Below, one piece after another: positions 34,801-46,371 of a stretch of 64,000 nt of DNA (the stretch's first letter is position 1; the number at the start of each line of letters is the position of its first letter). The translations under genes were made by a program, and so were the position numbers. Below the pieces are notes generated by a model. The model had not been told where the DNA came from and did no database searches. It was given only the letters and a program-made list of their open reading frames with translations. Where the stretch lies: contig CAMZMU010000052.1 of the NCBI GenBank assembly GCA_947311845.1, positions 133,329,169 through 133,393,168 on the forward strand, given 5' to 3'. This stretch comes from Poa pratensis (lineage: Eukaryota; Streptophyta; Magnoliopsida; Poales; Poaceae).

Positions 34801-36889
34801 ATGAGTACTCCTGAGAACACTAAGTTGTGTGACTTCACTAGCACAAACAACAATGATTTCATATGCACTCCTATTGCTCCACCTGCTTCTACAGCAGAAT
34901 TTTATGAAATTAAACCTGCTCTATTAAATCTTGTTATGAAAGAGCAATTTTCTGGTGTTAGTACTGATGATGCTGCTGCCCATCTTAATAACTTTGTTGA
35001 ACTTTGTGAAATGCAAAAGTATAAGGATATGGATGGGGATATTATAAAACTGAAACTTTTTCCTTTCTCCTTGAGAGGAAGAGCTAAAGAATGGTTGCTT
35101 TCTTTGCCTAGAAATAGTATTAATTCTTGGACAAAATGCAAAGATGCTTTCATAGGGAAATATTATCCTCCTGCTAAGATTATATCCTTGAGAAGTAGCA
35201 TTATGAATTTTAAACAACTTGATAATGAACATGTTGCTCAAGCTTGGGAAAGAATGAAATCTTTGGTGAAGAATTGTCCCACTCATGGACTGACTACTTG
35301 GATGATCATCCAAACCTTTTATGCAGGATTAAATTTTTCCTCAAGGAACTTATTGGATTCAGCCTCTGGAGGAACCTTTATGTCCATCACTTTAGGTGCA
35401 GCAACAAAGCTACTTGATGATATGATGATCAACTATTCCGAATGGCACACCGAAAGAGCTCCTCAAGGTAAGAAGGTAAATTCTGTTGAAGAAACCTCCT
35501 CTTTGAGTGATAAGATTGATGCTATTATGTCTATGCTTGTGAATGGTAGATCTCATGTTGATCCTAATAATATTCCTTTAGCTTCATTGGTTGCTCAAGA
35601 AGAGCATGTTGATGTAAACTTCATTAAAAACAACAACTTCAACAACAATGCTTATAGGAATAATTTTGGTAGCAACAATTATAAGCCTTATCCTTCAAAT
35701 GGTTATGGCAATTCTTATGGTAATTCCTACAGCAACAATAGAAGTGTGTCCTCTGATCTTGAAGCTATGCTTAAAGAATTTATTAGCACACAAAAAGCTT
35801 TCAATAAAACTGTTGAGGAAAAGTTTGAAAAAATTGATGATCTTGTCTCTAAAGTTGATAGTCTTGCTCATGATGTTGAAATTCTAAAACTGAAAGTTAT
35901 GCCTAATGAAGTTAAAGATATAAGTCATTTGCTACAGCAAATGCCATCCAAGTTCGAATTGATAATAATATTAGGATGTTGGCTGAATTGCATGCTAGGT
36001 GGGAAAAAGAGGAAGAACTTGAAAAAGAGAATAGTATAGTTAGAGTTTGTACTATCACCACCACTAGTAATGCTAATGTTTACATGCTAGTAAACCTCCT
36101 ACTATTGATGGTAATGTTATTGGTGTTGATAATGTCTCTACTACTTCTGCAAGCGTTTGAAATTGCCTAAAACTGCTGAAACTTTTTCTGATAAAAGTGC
36201 TGAAATTTTTCAAACTATTGGAGACAATGGTTCCACCACCATTGACAATAATGATTTTGATTTTGATGATTGTAACATCTCTGAAGTTATTATGTTCTTG
36301 CAAAAATTAGCTAGAAGTCCCAATGCTAGCACTATTAATTTGGCTTTTACAAAGCATATTACAAATGCTCTTTTGCAAGCTAGGGAGGAGAAGTTGAAAC
36401 TTAAAGCTTCTATTCCTAGGAAATTAGAAGATGGTTGGGAACCCATCATTAAGGTAAAGGTGAATGATTTTTATTGCAATGCCTTGTGTGATCTTGGTGC
36501 AAGTGTTTCAGTTTTGCCCAAGAAGCTTTATGATATTCTTGATTTGCCACCTTTGGAACATTGTTATTTGGATGTTTTTCTCGCTGATAATGCTATGAAG
36601 AAACCTTTGGGGCGAGTTAATGATGTTTTTATTACGTAAAAATAACCTTGTCCCCGTTGATTTTATTGTTATGGATATTGAATGCAATGCATCTTGTCCT
36701 ATTGTTTTGGGAAGACCTTTTCTTCGAACTGTTGGTGCCATCATTGATATGAAAGAAGGTAATATAAGGTACCAATTTCCTCTCAAGAAAGGTATGGAAC
36801 ACTTCCCTAGGAAGAGAATGAAGTTACCTTTTGACTCTATTGTTAGAGCAAGTTATGATGTTGATGCTTCTTCTCTTGACAACACTTGA
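34801..36889 (+). pseudogene. gag-protease of RLG-B, three frame breaks or fewer
   Basis: The ATG at 34801 begins MSTPENTKLCDFTSTNNNDF. The gag core (LKLFPFSLRGRAKEWLLSLP, about residues 80-100) and an Asn/Tyr/Gly-rich linker lead to a coiled-coil segment. The frame slips near 35935, then resumes in the 35976-36170 frame and again near 36157. The protease has FYCNALCDLGASVSVLPKKL (DLGA in place of DTGA) and, after another slip near 36637, CPIVLGRPFLRT. It ends at 36889 with no reverse transcriptase behind it. Gag would form the particle; protease would mature it. It is clearly homologous to RLG-A gag (shared NDFI.PIA, LRGxAKEWL and ILGRPFLRT-type motifs). Confidence 0.9.
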
Positions 36890-36926
36890 TTTTCACTTTC
36901 TGCGCCTAGCTGAAAGGCGTTAAAGA

Positions 36927-36950
36927 AAAGCGCTTATGGGAGACAACCCA
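36927..36950 (+). promoter_or_regulatory. Conserved GGGAGACAACCC motif after RLG-B protease
   Basis: AAAGCGCTTATGGGAGACAA followed by CCCA, 38 nt past the stop. It corresponds to 10594-10617 (minus) in RLG-A. Function unknown. Confidence 0.45.
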
Positions 36951-39493
36951 TCGTTTTTATTTGCTGTTATTTTTGTTTTCTTTGAGTCAAGGAGTTTTGT
37001 TACTTCTGTAGCAACTCCTTTGTATCTTTATTTTATCGCAATGTTGTGCCAAGTAAAGTTCTATATTGAAAGTTGATGCAAGATTTGGATTTCTGCGCAG
37101 TGACAGATTTTTAGCTGTCACGGATTTGAGCTTATCTCCCTGTAGAAAATTCAAAAAATTCTGAGAAAAATCACGCATATTCCTGAGATATGTACGCAAC
37201 TTTCATTATTTTAGGCCAGATCCATCTGAGCAAAAGTGCAAAAAATTCGTCATTCCAGACTGTTCTGTTTTTGACAGATTCTGCCTTTTGTTTTGCATTC
37301 GCTCTTTTACTGTGTTTGTGTGGATTTCTTTGCTCCACAAAGCATTGGTGGCTGTAGCTAATGTCCAGAAGCTTTGGGATTGATTGTATCATTACAGAAT
37401 ATGAGAATTTTTGATTATGCACTAACCCTCTAATGAGAACTGTCTTGAGTTTGGTGTGAAGGAAGTTTTCAAGGATCAAGCGAGAAGGGTGATATTATGT
37501 GATCAAGAAGAGTGAAAAGCCTAAGCTTGGGGATGCCCCCGTGGTTCATCCCAACCATATTCAGAGAGACTCAAGCGTCTAAGCTTGGGGATGCCCAAGG
37601 CATCCCCTTCTTCATCAACAAACTTATCAGGTCATCTCTAGTGAAACTATATTTTAATTCTTTCACATCTTATGCGCTTTACTTGGAGCGTCTGTGTGTT
37701 TTATTTTTGTTTTTGTTTGAATAAATTCGGATCCTAGCAATCCTTGTGTGGGAGAGAGACACGCTCCGCTTTTTCATGTGAATACTCATGTTCTTCACTT
37801 ATATTTGTTGAGTATTCTTAACTAGCTACTGCAGTGCTTTTAGCTCCTGTTTTTCATGCATCTCTTCGAGCTGTTAGCACTTGTTTATAAATACTCTCTT
37901 GCTGCATTATATTATCATTTGGAGAGTTTATGTTTAAATTTATTGGTGTTTGTTTGGAAGAAAGAAAATGCTACATGTAGTAGTTGGTATTGGAAAAGAC
38001 ATATGCATTCTTGTAGATCATTGTCTTGTTTTGATTTGATGCTTTGCAATTGTTTTGAGCTCTCAAGTAGATCATGTTTAAGCTCTTGCATCATGTAGTT
38101 AAAGCCTAGTAGTGGAGAACTACCGTAGAGCTTGTTGAGACTTGGGATGCATATTTGTTCTCTCTAAGGTCTAGATATTTTCTGGTAAAATGTTTGAGCA
38201 ACAAGGAAGACAGTGTAGAGTCTTATAATACTTGCAATATGTTTTTATGTGATTCTTGCTGTACCGGTTTATACTTGTGTTTGCTTCAAACAACCTTGCT
38301 AGCCTAAACTCTGTACTGAGAGGGAATGCTTCTCGTGCATCCAAAACTTGAGCCAAAACCCATGCCATTTGTGTCCACCATACCTACCTACTATGTGGTA
38401 TTTCCTGCCATTCCAAGTAAATATTTCATGTGCTACCTTTAAACTATTCAAAACTTTATTACTCCTTATTTGTGTCAATGTTTTATAGCTCATGAGGAAG
38501 TATGTGGTGTTTTATCTTTCAATCTTGTCATTTACTTCTGACAGACTTTCACCTGGACTAGTGGCATATACATCCGCTTATCCAATAATTTGCAAAAAGA
38601 GCTGGCAACGGGGTGCCCAGCCCCAATTAATTACAACTTTCATTAATAATTCTCTTCACATGTTTTGCCCTGATTTATCAGTAAGCAACTTAATTTTGCA
38701 ATAGACACTCCTCCATGGTATGTGAATGTTGGAAGGCACCCGAGGATTCGGTTAGCCATGGCTTGTGTAAGCAAAAGGTTGGGAGGAGTGTCATCTATAA
38801 AGAAACTAAAATACATGTGTAAACAAAAGAGAAGAGGGATGATCTACCTTGCTGGTAGATAACGTCCTTCATGGGAGCCGCTCTTTGAAAGTCTGGTTGA
38901 CAAGGGGGTTAGAGTGCCCACTACCATTCGTTGACAACAACAAACACCTCTCAAATACTTATTTTGTGCTCTCTATATGCTTTCGAAAACTTAAAAAGCT
39001 CTAGCACATGATTTAATCCCTGCTTCCCTCTGCGAAGGGCCTATCTTTTACTTTATGTTGAGTCAGTTTACCTACTCCTTTCTATCTTAGAAGCAAACAC
39101 TTGTGTCAACTTTGTGTGCATTGATTCTTACATATTTACTTATTGCACTTGTTATATTGCTTTATGTTGACAACTATCCATGAGATATACATGTTACAAG
39201 TTGAAAGCAATGCTGAAACTTAATCATCCTTTGTGTTGCTTCAATGCCTTTTACTTTGAATCTATTGCTTTATGAGTTACCTCTTATGCAAAACTTTTTG
39301 ATGCTTGTCTTGAAAGTACTATTCATGAAAAGTTTTTGCTTATATGATTCATTGTTTACTCTTTATCTATTTGTTAGCAAACTATAGATCATTGCTTTGA
39401 GTCACTTCATTCATGACATGAGCCTTGCAATATATTGATCAAGATTGTGTGAAAGCATGTCTCCTCAGAAATTATTTGTTGTTATCGTTTTAC
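36951..39493 (+). other. RLG-B non-coding interior
   Basis: About 2.5 kb without polymerase or integrase motifs; all frames are short. Two copies of AAGCTTGGGGA(TGCCC) occur at 37523-37533 and 37581-37591. Elements of this class with gag-protease only depend on enzymes from elsewhere. Confidence 0.8.
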
Positions 39494-39530
39494 CTACTCG
39501 AGGACGAGTAGAACTAAGCTTGGGGATGCT
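39494..39530 (+). promoter_or_regulatory. RLG-B 3' module: hairpin plus purine tract
   Basis: Hairpin CTACTCGAGGACGAGTAG (39494-39511), then 19 nt with TAAGCTTGGGGATG, then the 3' LTR. Compared with RLG-A, the outer base pair is C:G instead of A:T, so pairing is kept although both bases changed. Confidence 0.7.
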
Positions 39531-41152
39531 TGATACGTCTCCAACGTATCCATAATTTCTGCTGTTCCATGCTTATATTATACCATTTGCTACATGTTTT
39601 ATATACACTTCGTATCACTTTTATGCATTTTCTGGGACTAACCTATTAACAAGATGCCACAGTGCCAGTTCCCTGTTTTCTGCTGTTTTTGGTTTCAGAA
39701 AGTTACTTCTGGAAATATTCTCGGAATTGCACGAAACAAAAGGCCAGTCCCTATTTTTCCAGCACGTACACGGAGTCCGAAGGAGAGACGAAGAGAGCCA
39801 CGAGGTGGCCAAACCACCTGGCGGCGCGGCCACCAGCCGCGCCTGCCTGTGGTTTGGGCCCCTCGGGGGTCCGCCGACATCGCCCCTTCGCCTATTTATT
39901 CCCCGAGACGCGAAAACCCTAAAACACCGAGCCTTTCATCCAGAACATATTCGCTGCCGCCGCCGTCGTCAACCCTAACTCGGGGGGTTCTGAAGCTCTT
40001 CCCGGCACCCTGCCGGAGAGGGGAATCATCACCGGAGGGCTCTACATCGCCATGCCCGCCTCCGGAGTGATGCGTGAGTAGTTCATCCTTGGACTATGGG
40101 TCCATAGCAGTAGCTAGATGGTTGTCTTCTCCACTTGTGCCATCATGTTTAGATCTTGTGAGCTGCCTATCATGATCAAGATCATCTTATTGTAATGCTA
40201 CATGTTGTGTTTGCTGGGATCTGACTTATATTGATACCTATGTGGAGCTGAATATTATATTATCATGTCTATGTCATTTGTGATCTTGCATGCTCTCCGT
40301 TACTTGTTGAAGCCTTGGCCACGTGAATACTTGTAACTCCAAGAGGGGGTATTTATGCATGATAGTTGGGTTCAACCTCTATTTAACCTGGGATAGTGAC
40401 AGCAAGTTCTAAGGTTGTAGATGTGTTGTTGCCACTAGGGGTAAAACAGCAATGCTTTATTCAAGGATGAATGTATTGTTTACATTACGCACATTACTTA
40501 ATGCAATTGTCTGTTGCTTGCAACTTAATACTGGAAGGGGTACGGATGTTAACCGGAAAGTGGACTATTTAGGCATAGATGCATGCTGGATAGCGGTCTA
40601 TGTACTTTGTCGTAATGCCCAAATGAATCTCATAGTAGACACCACAGCTCACACATGCATGTTATATGCACTTATCAATTGTCAATTGCCCAGCTGTAAT
40701 TTGTTTACCCAGCATGTTAGTTATCTTATTGGAGAGACACCACTAGTGAACTGTGGACCCCGGTCCATTCTTTTACATCTGAAATACAATCTACTGCAAT
40801 CATTGTTCTCTACTGTTTTATGCAAACAAACATCATTTTCCATTCGATACGTTTAACCCTTTGTTTTCAGCAAGCCGGTGAGATTGACAACCTCACTGTT
40901 AAGTTGGGGCAAAGTAATTTGATTGTGTTGTGCAGGTTCCACGTTGGCACCGGAATCCCTGGTGTTGCGCCGCACTACACTCCTTCACCAACACCTTCGA
41001 AGCAAACCTCGTTTTCCTACTGGTCCGATTAAACCTTGGTTTCATACTGAGGGAAAACTTACTGCTGCACTCATCATACCTTCCTCTTGGGGTTCCCAAC
41101 TGACGTGTGACGTACAAGCATTGTTTCTGGCACTATCAACCTAGAGCCACCA
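39531..41152 (+). repeat. RLG-B 3' LTR (1622 bp)
   Basis: TGATACGTCTCC to GAGCCACCA. It is followed by TSD GGGGG (41153-41157). Internal frames are shared by all copies of this LTR and are not genes. Confidence 0.93.
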
Positions 41153-41157
41153 GGGGG

Positions 41158-42023
41158 TTTATTATAAGAGTTATAATTGTTATTACCATACCCATTATTA
41201 CCATAGTTCCTAATGAAGTTGACATCAATATTTTCAGGATTATTACCAACTAGTTCTTGCAAAGCACATTTTCAATATTTTGTTTATTAATGAAAGCAAG
41301 AATAGTATCCATTTTAGATGACAAATCATTTGTTTCTTCTATGGAGTTCACTTTCTTAGAAGGATTAGATGCTCTATCAGTATGCCATTAACTATAGTTT
41401 TGCAAAATACTTTCCAATATATTCTTAGCTTCTACTATAGTTTTTCCCATAAACACACCTCCAGCAGCAGAATCAAGAATATTTCTAGACATGCAATTTA
41501 GACCATTGTAAAAAGAGTGTAATATGGTCCATTCGTTGACCCCATGTGATGGACAAGTTCTAAGCATAAGTTTAATCCTATCCCAAGCCATAGCAACATG
41601 TTCATTTTCATTTTGCCTAAAAGAAAGAATGTTGTTTCTATTTTGCAAAATTTTAACAGGAGGATAGTATTTCTTAATGAAAGCTTCTTTTAAATTATCC
41701 CAAGTTTTAATGCTATCAATAGGTAATGAATGCAACCACTCTTTAGCTTTTCCTCTAAGTGAGAAAGGAAATAACTTCAGTTTTAGAATATCACTTTCCA
41801 CATTTTTAAATTTCTGCATGTCACATATTTCAACAAAATCATGAAGATGCATAGAGGCATCCTCCATAGCACTACCGCCAAATTGTTCCCTAGTTATCAA
41901 GTTTAACAAACTAGGACTTACTTCATAACTCTCAGCATTTATCTTAGGTGTGGCAATGGGCCTAGCAATAAATTGATCATTAGGAGTGTTTGTGTAGTCA
42001 CACAACTTAGTTCTTTCTCCCAT
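41158..42023 (-). pseudogene. RLG-A copy 2 gag, N-terminal part, nonsense mutation
   Basis: The start at 42023 gives MGERTKLCDYTNTPNDQF as in copy 1, and the gag core LKLFPFSLRGKAKEWLHSLP is intact. A stop codon (TAA for the CAA Gln codon in copy 1) ends the frame at 41388. A missing base near 41264 shifts the next segment, and the Asn/Tyr-rich linker then runs into RLG-B at 41157. The rest of the gene is at 29870-30814. Confidence 0.87.
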
Positions 42024-42247
42024 TTTAGCAAGTTTTTATGTGTTTTTTAATTTTTATGCAAAACTGAAAATAAATATGCACACCGAACAATGCAAGACAA
42101 TGACAAAACAAGATAAATTGCTTTGAAGGTAAAGATGGATAAGATGATGCTCACATAGGTGCAACCTCCCCAAGCTTAGGTGTTAGCACAAGTTGGTGAT
42201 GAAGTTGACTTGGTGAGATATCCTTGGATAAACCTTTCAGCAATGAT

Positions 42248-42265
42248 TCCCCGGCAACGGCGCCA
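42248..42265 (-). other. RLG-A copy 2 primer binding site, Asp-tRNA type
   Basis: Minus-strand TGGCGCCGTTGCCGGGGA, 11 nt inside the 5' LTR, identical to copy 1. Confidence 0.85.
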
Positions 42266-42276
42266 AAAAACAGTCT

Positions 42277-44016
42277 TGATGGCCCTTCACGTAGTTACCT
42301 GCGTGAAAAGTAAATGGGTTAGGTTGAGACTCCAAGTGCAGAGTGTGTAGTAAGTGGAAGACGTGTTTTCCCCACGAGGGGTGACTCGAGGGTTTAATAT
42401 CGAACTCTCGGGGAATCAGTAGTGAAGATTTATCTTTCCTATCCTTCTTTTGGTTACCTACAAAACAAAGTAAATGTTTTGGTCCTCAACCTCACCTAGT
42501 GGTTGTCAAGCACAAGGTGTGAGAATGATATCAAGATAATATGCAATGCAAACAAGAAATAAATATGCAATGATGGGAAATAAATATGCAAGGATGGTAG
42601 CAATGATAAATGATATTTTTGGGTTTTTATGATGAATGCAAGATGTAAAAGTGTTTTTGTATTTTCGGATTTTTAAATGGCAGAAAATGGAAAAGTGGTA
42701 AAAGTGGTTGGAAAGGTGTTTCTTATGATTAAAAATGGACCGGGGTTCATGGTTTCACAAATTCACTCTCTCTTTAATAAAGTGGTAGACAATGGAACAC
42801 TAGAGTTGACATATGAGATTGCAACACAACAGTTTAATGACAAGTTATAATTATATGGGCATCACGTCCTAACATAGAGACCTTTTGGTTATTAGTCTCT
42901 CTTATACTCCACCAAGATGCGAACTAAATCATAACACCTCAGTAATTAAGATAACTCAGAGTATAGCAATAAGTATCATGACATGAAGTTAAAATAAGAA
43001 CATGCTAGATCTAGTCATGGAGGAAGTGGCAATGGTCACACCACATCTCCGGTAGCATGGTATTTCTTTTTATCCCTAGTGAGGCAACAAAGTAAGGTAA
43101 AGATACCCAAGTGGATCGCAGAACTTTCTCTCACGTTCACTGCACTAGCCACCCCCCGTTACTCCAACTAATGCACACGTTCCCCTCACACGCTCTCATA
43201 AACATGCTTGATCATCACAAGTAAATAAGAACGGGGTACATAATATGCATCTACTTTCATAACTGAAACAAAACCATTGCAATCTCAAACATATATTAAC
43301 TCATAAAAAGATCCACCACAAAGGTATTACATAGATGACCGTAATCATGTTCAGCAGCTCATACGGTACTAATTAGTGAAGCTCGAGAGAGAGAGATACA
43401 TAAGTTACTTCCACAAACCCATAGTCCAGAGGTGGACTACTCCCTCTTCATCATGGAGACGGTGGAGAAGTCGATGGAGAAGATCGAGACCACGCCGGCA
43501 GCGCCCCACCGGAGTTCTCCCCTTCAATCTGCAACTCCAGGTCTCTGTTTCGCTGTTTCTGTGTTTCTGCGGCGCTCCTTCCAGAGAACGTCGGGAGACT
43601 ATATTTATAGGAGGTTTTAGGTCAAAACGGAGTCGGTGGAGGAAAGATCGACGGCAACGGAGCTCCGAGGGCCAAAAGGGGGGTCCCACGTGGCCAGGTA
43701 CATGGGCCGCGTGGGCCCACTCATCTGGGCCCTCGGGCCTCCGCTTGTTTGCTTCCTTCGCTCCCACGCTTTGTTCCTTCCAAAAACTGATGCTCGTAAA
43801 TTACCAGGTCATTTTGACGTCGTTTGGGTCCCTGAAACATTAAAATATAGAAATAGGGTTTTCTGCCTGCGCAGGGTTAATTCCATAAAAAATAGGAAAC
43901 ATATCAAATATTCCCAAAATCATTATAAAACAGTGATATAACCCTTATATGATGCAAATATGACTGGAATATAAGTAAAATAATGCAAAGTTCATGTATG
44001 CATTTTACATGCATTA
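42277..44016 (-). repeat. RLG-A copy 2, 5' LTR (1740 bp)
   Basis: TGATGGCCC to CATGCATTA; the terminal CA has become TA. It pairs with 25758-27482. It is followed by GGTGT (44017-44021). Confidence 0.93.
43599..43610 (-). promoter_or_regulatory. TATA box in RLG-A copy 2 5' LTR
   Basis: The minus strand reads CTATAAATATAG, at the same LTR position as 14060-14071. A plausible promoter for gag. Confidence 0.5.
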
Positions 44017-44021
44017 GGTGT

Positions 44022-46371
44022 TCATCTGGTAAGTGGCCATGCCCAGTGTGCAGGAACCGACTTGAGTTCCTTTGGCTAAGCGCGGGTAAGAAGTATTCCG
44101 CGTTTGACACGCATTGAAAGTTTCTCAAAAGAGGACATCGGTTTAGAGAAGACAAAAAGAACTTCAAGAAGGGCAGAGTTGAGCGTGAAGAAAAAGAGAT
44201 ACCAACTTTCGATGGTGCAGCGGTTAATGCCGAGCTAAGTGTTCTCGTGCCTGCTGGGGGAACTGGCCCACGATATGTGGGATATGGTGTGACGCACAAC
44301 TGGACTCACGTGGCAGGCTTGACGCAGCTCGAATATTACAAGGACCTCGAACTTCCACATAGCATCGATGTGATGCACACCGAAAAGAATGTTGGAGAGT
44401 CCCTCTTTCACACAGTCCTGAACATTCCTGAGAAGTCGAAGGATAATGTTAAGGCTAGAGTCGATGTTAAGAAGCTCTGTGATAGGAAGAGATTACACAT
44501 GCAGCCTCCTGAAGGCTGTCGAAAAAACTGGTTCAAGCCGCATGCCGACTTCTGCCTTAATAGTACGCAAAAGTCTGAGGCATTCTTTTGGCTCAAATTC
44601 ATCGTGATGTTCCCTGATGGCTATTGTTCGAATATAAGTAAGGGAGTCAATATAAAATCAGGAAAAGTCACCGGGCTCAAGAGTCACGACTATCATATAT
44701 GGATTGAGCGGCTGCTGCCGGTGATGGTTCGAGGGTATCTCCCCGACCGTGTCTGGCGAGTGCTCGTGGAGTTGAGCCAATTCTTCCGCACGCTCTGTGC
44801 TAAGCAGATATGTCCCCTGATTATTTAGAAGCTGCATGATCTAGTGCCGGAGTTGCTATGCAACTTAGAAACGATATTTCCACTAGGCTTCTTTACTCCG
44901 ATGGCACATCTTGTTGTGCATCTCGCGAACGAGGCACTCTTGGGTGGACCGGTGCAGTTTCGTTGACAGTTTTGTATTGAGAGAGAGTTTAAGTATATTC
45001 GAACCAAATGTGGAAACAAAAATAAGATTGAAGCATGCATAGCTGAGGCAACTATCCTCCAGAAGATGACAGACGCCAGGCTAACGTACTATCCCGATGA
45101 TGTTCCCACTATGCATAACCAGGCCTCTCGGTACAATGTCGACGAGCCCAAGCAAGACCCCAAGCTCGCCCTCTTCCAGTTTCCCGGTGGCAAGGCCGGT
45201 GGCGCAAAAAGGTATACCTTGACCAATGAAGAGCTGGAGTGCATAATGCTCTATGTGCTTATGAACATGAAGGAAGTGGTCCGCGACGGGGAGGAGGAAG
45301 AGGGCAGTTTCCTTAGGTAAAATGGTGAACAAATTACTTTGCAACTAGTAACTTGGTTTCGGTCTAATACGTATTTTCTCTTTTAGCCAATTCAAGGATG
45401 AAATGTGGTCGGGAACATCAGAGGGGCCCGATGAAGCCGAGCTGGACACTCTTTTGAAAGAGAGTGCCCCCGGAAAGAAAAAATTCACGGCTTGGTTCAG
45501 GGAAAAGGTAATTTCTAACTTGTCCCTTCTACCTTACAATCCGTGTCTTGTCCCTCCTACTAATGCACAAAACAATTTGTACTTGTAGAGAGCTGATCCC
45601 AACGTTGTGATGTCGGATGAGTTGAGTGGTGTCTCCCAAGGTTGTAACCGTAGAGTCGAGATGTATGAGAAGTATGATGTGAATGGGTACCGCTTCCATA
45701 CAGAGTTTCACCAGAACAGTCGGGCTAATCCAAAGACTATAAATACCGGGGTCTTCACCAAAGGAGCCGGTCAATTTGATTACTACGGAAGGTTACAGAA
45801 CATATACGAGCTGACGTTCAATAACACGAACATAGAACTCAAGCTCGTTGTGTTCAAATGCCACTGGTTCGACCCTCTGGATGGACTTAAAAGTACCCCT
45901 TCCATTGGGTTAGTTGAAGTTAAGCCTTCAATCGCCTACCATGGATCCGATGTCTTTATTGTGGCTCACCAAGCCAGGCAAGTTTATTATTTGCCCTACC
46001 CATGCAAGAAAGAGGGACTCATTGGCTGGGAAGTCGTGTTCCATGTATCGCCACATGGTAAGCTACCCATGCCCTCCGAAGACGATTACAACAACATTGA
46101 CCCTAAAACATACGAGGGGATTTTCTATCAAGAGGAACAAACCTTTGGAGACTTTGACATACAAGGTCTTCATGACCGCGAGGACAATGCACAGACAGGT
46201 GGTGACTTAGTGGTGGATGTAAAGGACATAGATATGCTCAACAAGTTACATGATGACGATGATGAGCCTCCACCGTGCGATGAGGTTCCACCTTACTACT
46301 CACGTGATAGTGATGTTGATAGTGATGATGAGAACCCAAAACTTAATTATGATACTGATGATTCGGGGTGA
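44022..46371 (+). pseudogene. CACTA TNP2-type transposase, C-terminal part, with two introns
   Basis: Coding resumes with SGKWPCPVCR, in frame with the left part. The TNP2 core (ELPHSIDVMHTEKNVGE, GLKSHDYHIWIERLLPVMVR) and the DUF4218-like region (RGYLPDRVWRVLVELSQFFR, GGPVQFR) follow. Stops are at 44115-44117, 44826-44828 and 44964-44966. Intron 1 is 45317-45386 and intron 2 is 45508-45588; both have GT..AG ends and join in frame. The last exon (45589-46371) carries a DUF4216-like domain (FKCHWFDPLDG, QARQVYYLPY) and an acidic C-terminus. Domain order is standard for CACTA transposases, but the stops make it non-functional. Confidence 0.9.

Larger units (their letters stand above)
30820..41152 (+). 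mobile_element. RLG-B: Athila-like LTR retrotransposon without pol, nested in RLG-A copy 2
   Basis: TSD GGGGG at 30815-30819 and 41153-41157; copy 1 of RLG-A shows the empty site at 11608-11620 ('atgggggtttatt'). The true 5' LTR is 32995-34619 (30820-32308 is the duplicated contig end), the 3' LTR 39531-41152. Order: LTR, Asp primer site, gag, protease, non-coding region, hairpin/purine module, LTR. No polymerase or integrase. LTR start TGATACGTCTCCAACG is typical of very abundant Triticeae Athila-like families (Sabrina/WHAM group from memory); the exact family is not confirmed. Confidence 0.92.
25758..44016 (-). mobile_element. RLG-A copy 2, nested in the CACTA transposase gene
   Basis: This is the same family as 6545-14469, in the same orientation. 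LTRs are 25758-27482 and 42277-44016, TSD GGTGT. It has primer site, gag, protease and 3' module but no pol. RLG-B (30820-41152) interrupts its gag-protease linker. The stretch 27000-33000 carries many 1-2 base indels relative to copy 1 and to its own right LTR, some of which may be sequencing error near the assembly gap. The apparent length is inflated by about 2.2 kb by the false duplication at the gap. Confidence 0.92.
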
